Below are positions 5,049-5,255 of a DNA stretch of 5,255 bases, piece after piece (position 1 is the stretch's first letter; every line of letters starts with the position of its first letter). The stretch comes from an uncultured Clostridia bacterium (lineage in GTDB: Bacteria > Bacillota > Clostridia > UBA1381): assembly GCA_934454215.1 (NCBI GenBank), contig CAKSGG010000201.1:1-5255 (forward strand). Reading direction: 5' to 3'. The notes beneath the pieces were generated by a model, which saw only the letters and a program-made list of their open reading frames with translations, was not told where the DNA came from and did not search any database. The position numbers were made by a program, and so were the translations under genes.

Positions 5049-5077
5049 ATTATATATGAAATTTAATTTTTTTTCTA
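5049..5077 (-). promoter_or_regulatory. Candidate uxaC promoter
   Basis: On the minus strand: TAGAAA (5077-5072), 17 bp, TATAAT (5054-5049), giving a start near 5042 and a short leader. The -10 is exact, the -35 is 4 of 6, and the whole area is A+T-rich, so chance matches are easy. Confidence 0.35.
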
Positions 5078-5102
5078 TTATTTTATTGCTTTGTTTACTC
5101 AA

Positions 5103-5117
5103 AACAATTAAATTGTT
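5103..5117. repeat. Inverted repeat AACAAT/ATTGTT, possible operator
   Basis: AACAAT (5103-5108), TAA, ATTGTT (5112-5117): perfect 6-bp arms touching the -35 of the plus-strand promoter at 5116 and lying upstream of uxaC. A shared regulator of both directions could bind here, but A+T-rich DNA yields such repeats by chance. Confidence 0.3.
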
Positions 5118-5144
5118 GACATTTGTGTAATATTGCTGTAAAAT
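5116..5144 (+). promoter_or_regulatory. Plus-strand promoter P1, divergent from uxaC
   Basis: TTGACA (5116-5121), 17 bp, TAAAAT (5139-5144): exact -35, 5 of 6 at -10. The start is near 5151. It fires out of the right edge, implying a divergently transcribed gene or small RNA beyond the window. Confidence 0.6.
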
Positions 5145-5220
5145 ATGAAGCACAAATCCGCAAATAATCTTTTATATTTTGTATAATTTAGTCAATAATA
5201 AAAAAATAAGAAAAAAAGTG

Positions 5221-5249
5221 TTGACTTTGTCGGAAAGCTATGGTATACT
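5221..5249 (+). promoter_or_regulatory. Plus-strand promoter P2 at the right edge
   Basis: TTGACT (5221-5226), 17 bp, TATACT (5244-5249) with TGG as an extended -10. Both hexamers match 5 of 6. The start falls just outside the window. The -10 overlaps TGGTATACTA (5241-5250), a near-palindrome of the TNGTNNACNA type bound by GntR/FadR-family regulators, which often control hexuronate genes; operator function is inference. Confidence 0.65.
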
Positions 5250-5255
5250 AATATA

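Noticed and set aside
5016..5153. N-terminal extension of uxaC to an ATG at 5153
   Set aside because: The 46 extra residues are Lys/Asn/Ile-rich, run through promoter-like DNA, and a good ribosome binding site precedes the ATG at 5015.

Overview
The window looks like part of the chromosome of a low-GC, Gram-positive anaerobe of the Clostridia type, probably gut-associated. The grounds are A+T-rich intergenic DNA, strong AAGGAG-type ribosome binding sites, TTGACA/TATAAT promoters, a flavodoxin, a hexuronate-catabolism gene and a secreted Big2/MBG surface protein. This placement is inference from gene content; no 16S gene or other marker is present.

Layout. (1) 1-65: non-coding edge, possibly the end of an insertion sequence. 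(2) 66-1454, minus: a secreted, multi-domain Ig-like surface protein that ends without any cell-wall anchor. (3) 1455-1799: no intact gene, but a short remnant resembling a TetR helix-turn-helix and some inverted repeats. (4) 1800-2081: two 28-bp sites, each built as 11-bp arm, 6-bp spacer and 11-bp arm like Xer/dif-type tyrosine-recombinase sites. They flank about 250 bp of A+T-rich DNA holding a perfect TTGACA-17-TATAAT promoter. (5) 2082-2920, minus: a tyrosine recombinase whose stop codon directly abuts the second site. Its frame is broken once, exactly on a G GGA AAA slippery heptamer. (6) 2921-3128: divergent promoter region. (7) 3129-3599, plus: flavodoxin. (8) 3608-3639: terminator shared by convergent genes. 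(9) 3648-5015, minus: uronate isomerase UxaC. (10) 5016-5255: divergent promoter region with two good plus-strand promoters firing out of the window.

The main hypothesis is a phase-variation switch. The recombinase would flip the promoter segment between the two sites. In the orientation seen here the promoter points away from the surface-protein gene and into the recombinase gene as antisense (surface protein predicted OFF). After inversion it would point at the surface-protein gene across a leader of about 400 nt (predicted ON). The spacers of the two sites match as inverted repeats (TCAGAA against TCGGAA), which favours inversion over excision. Whether the switch still works depends on whether the recombinase frameshift is a real mutation, a sequencing error or programmed. 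The flavodoxin and uxaC genes appear to be ordinary neighbours not tied to the switch.
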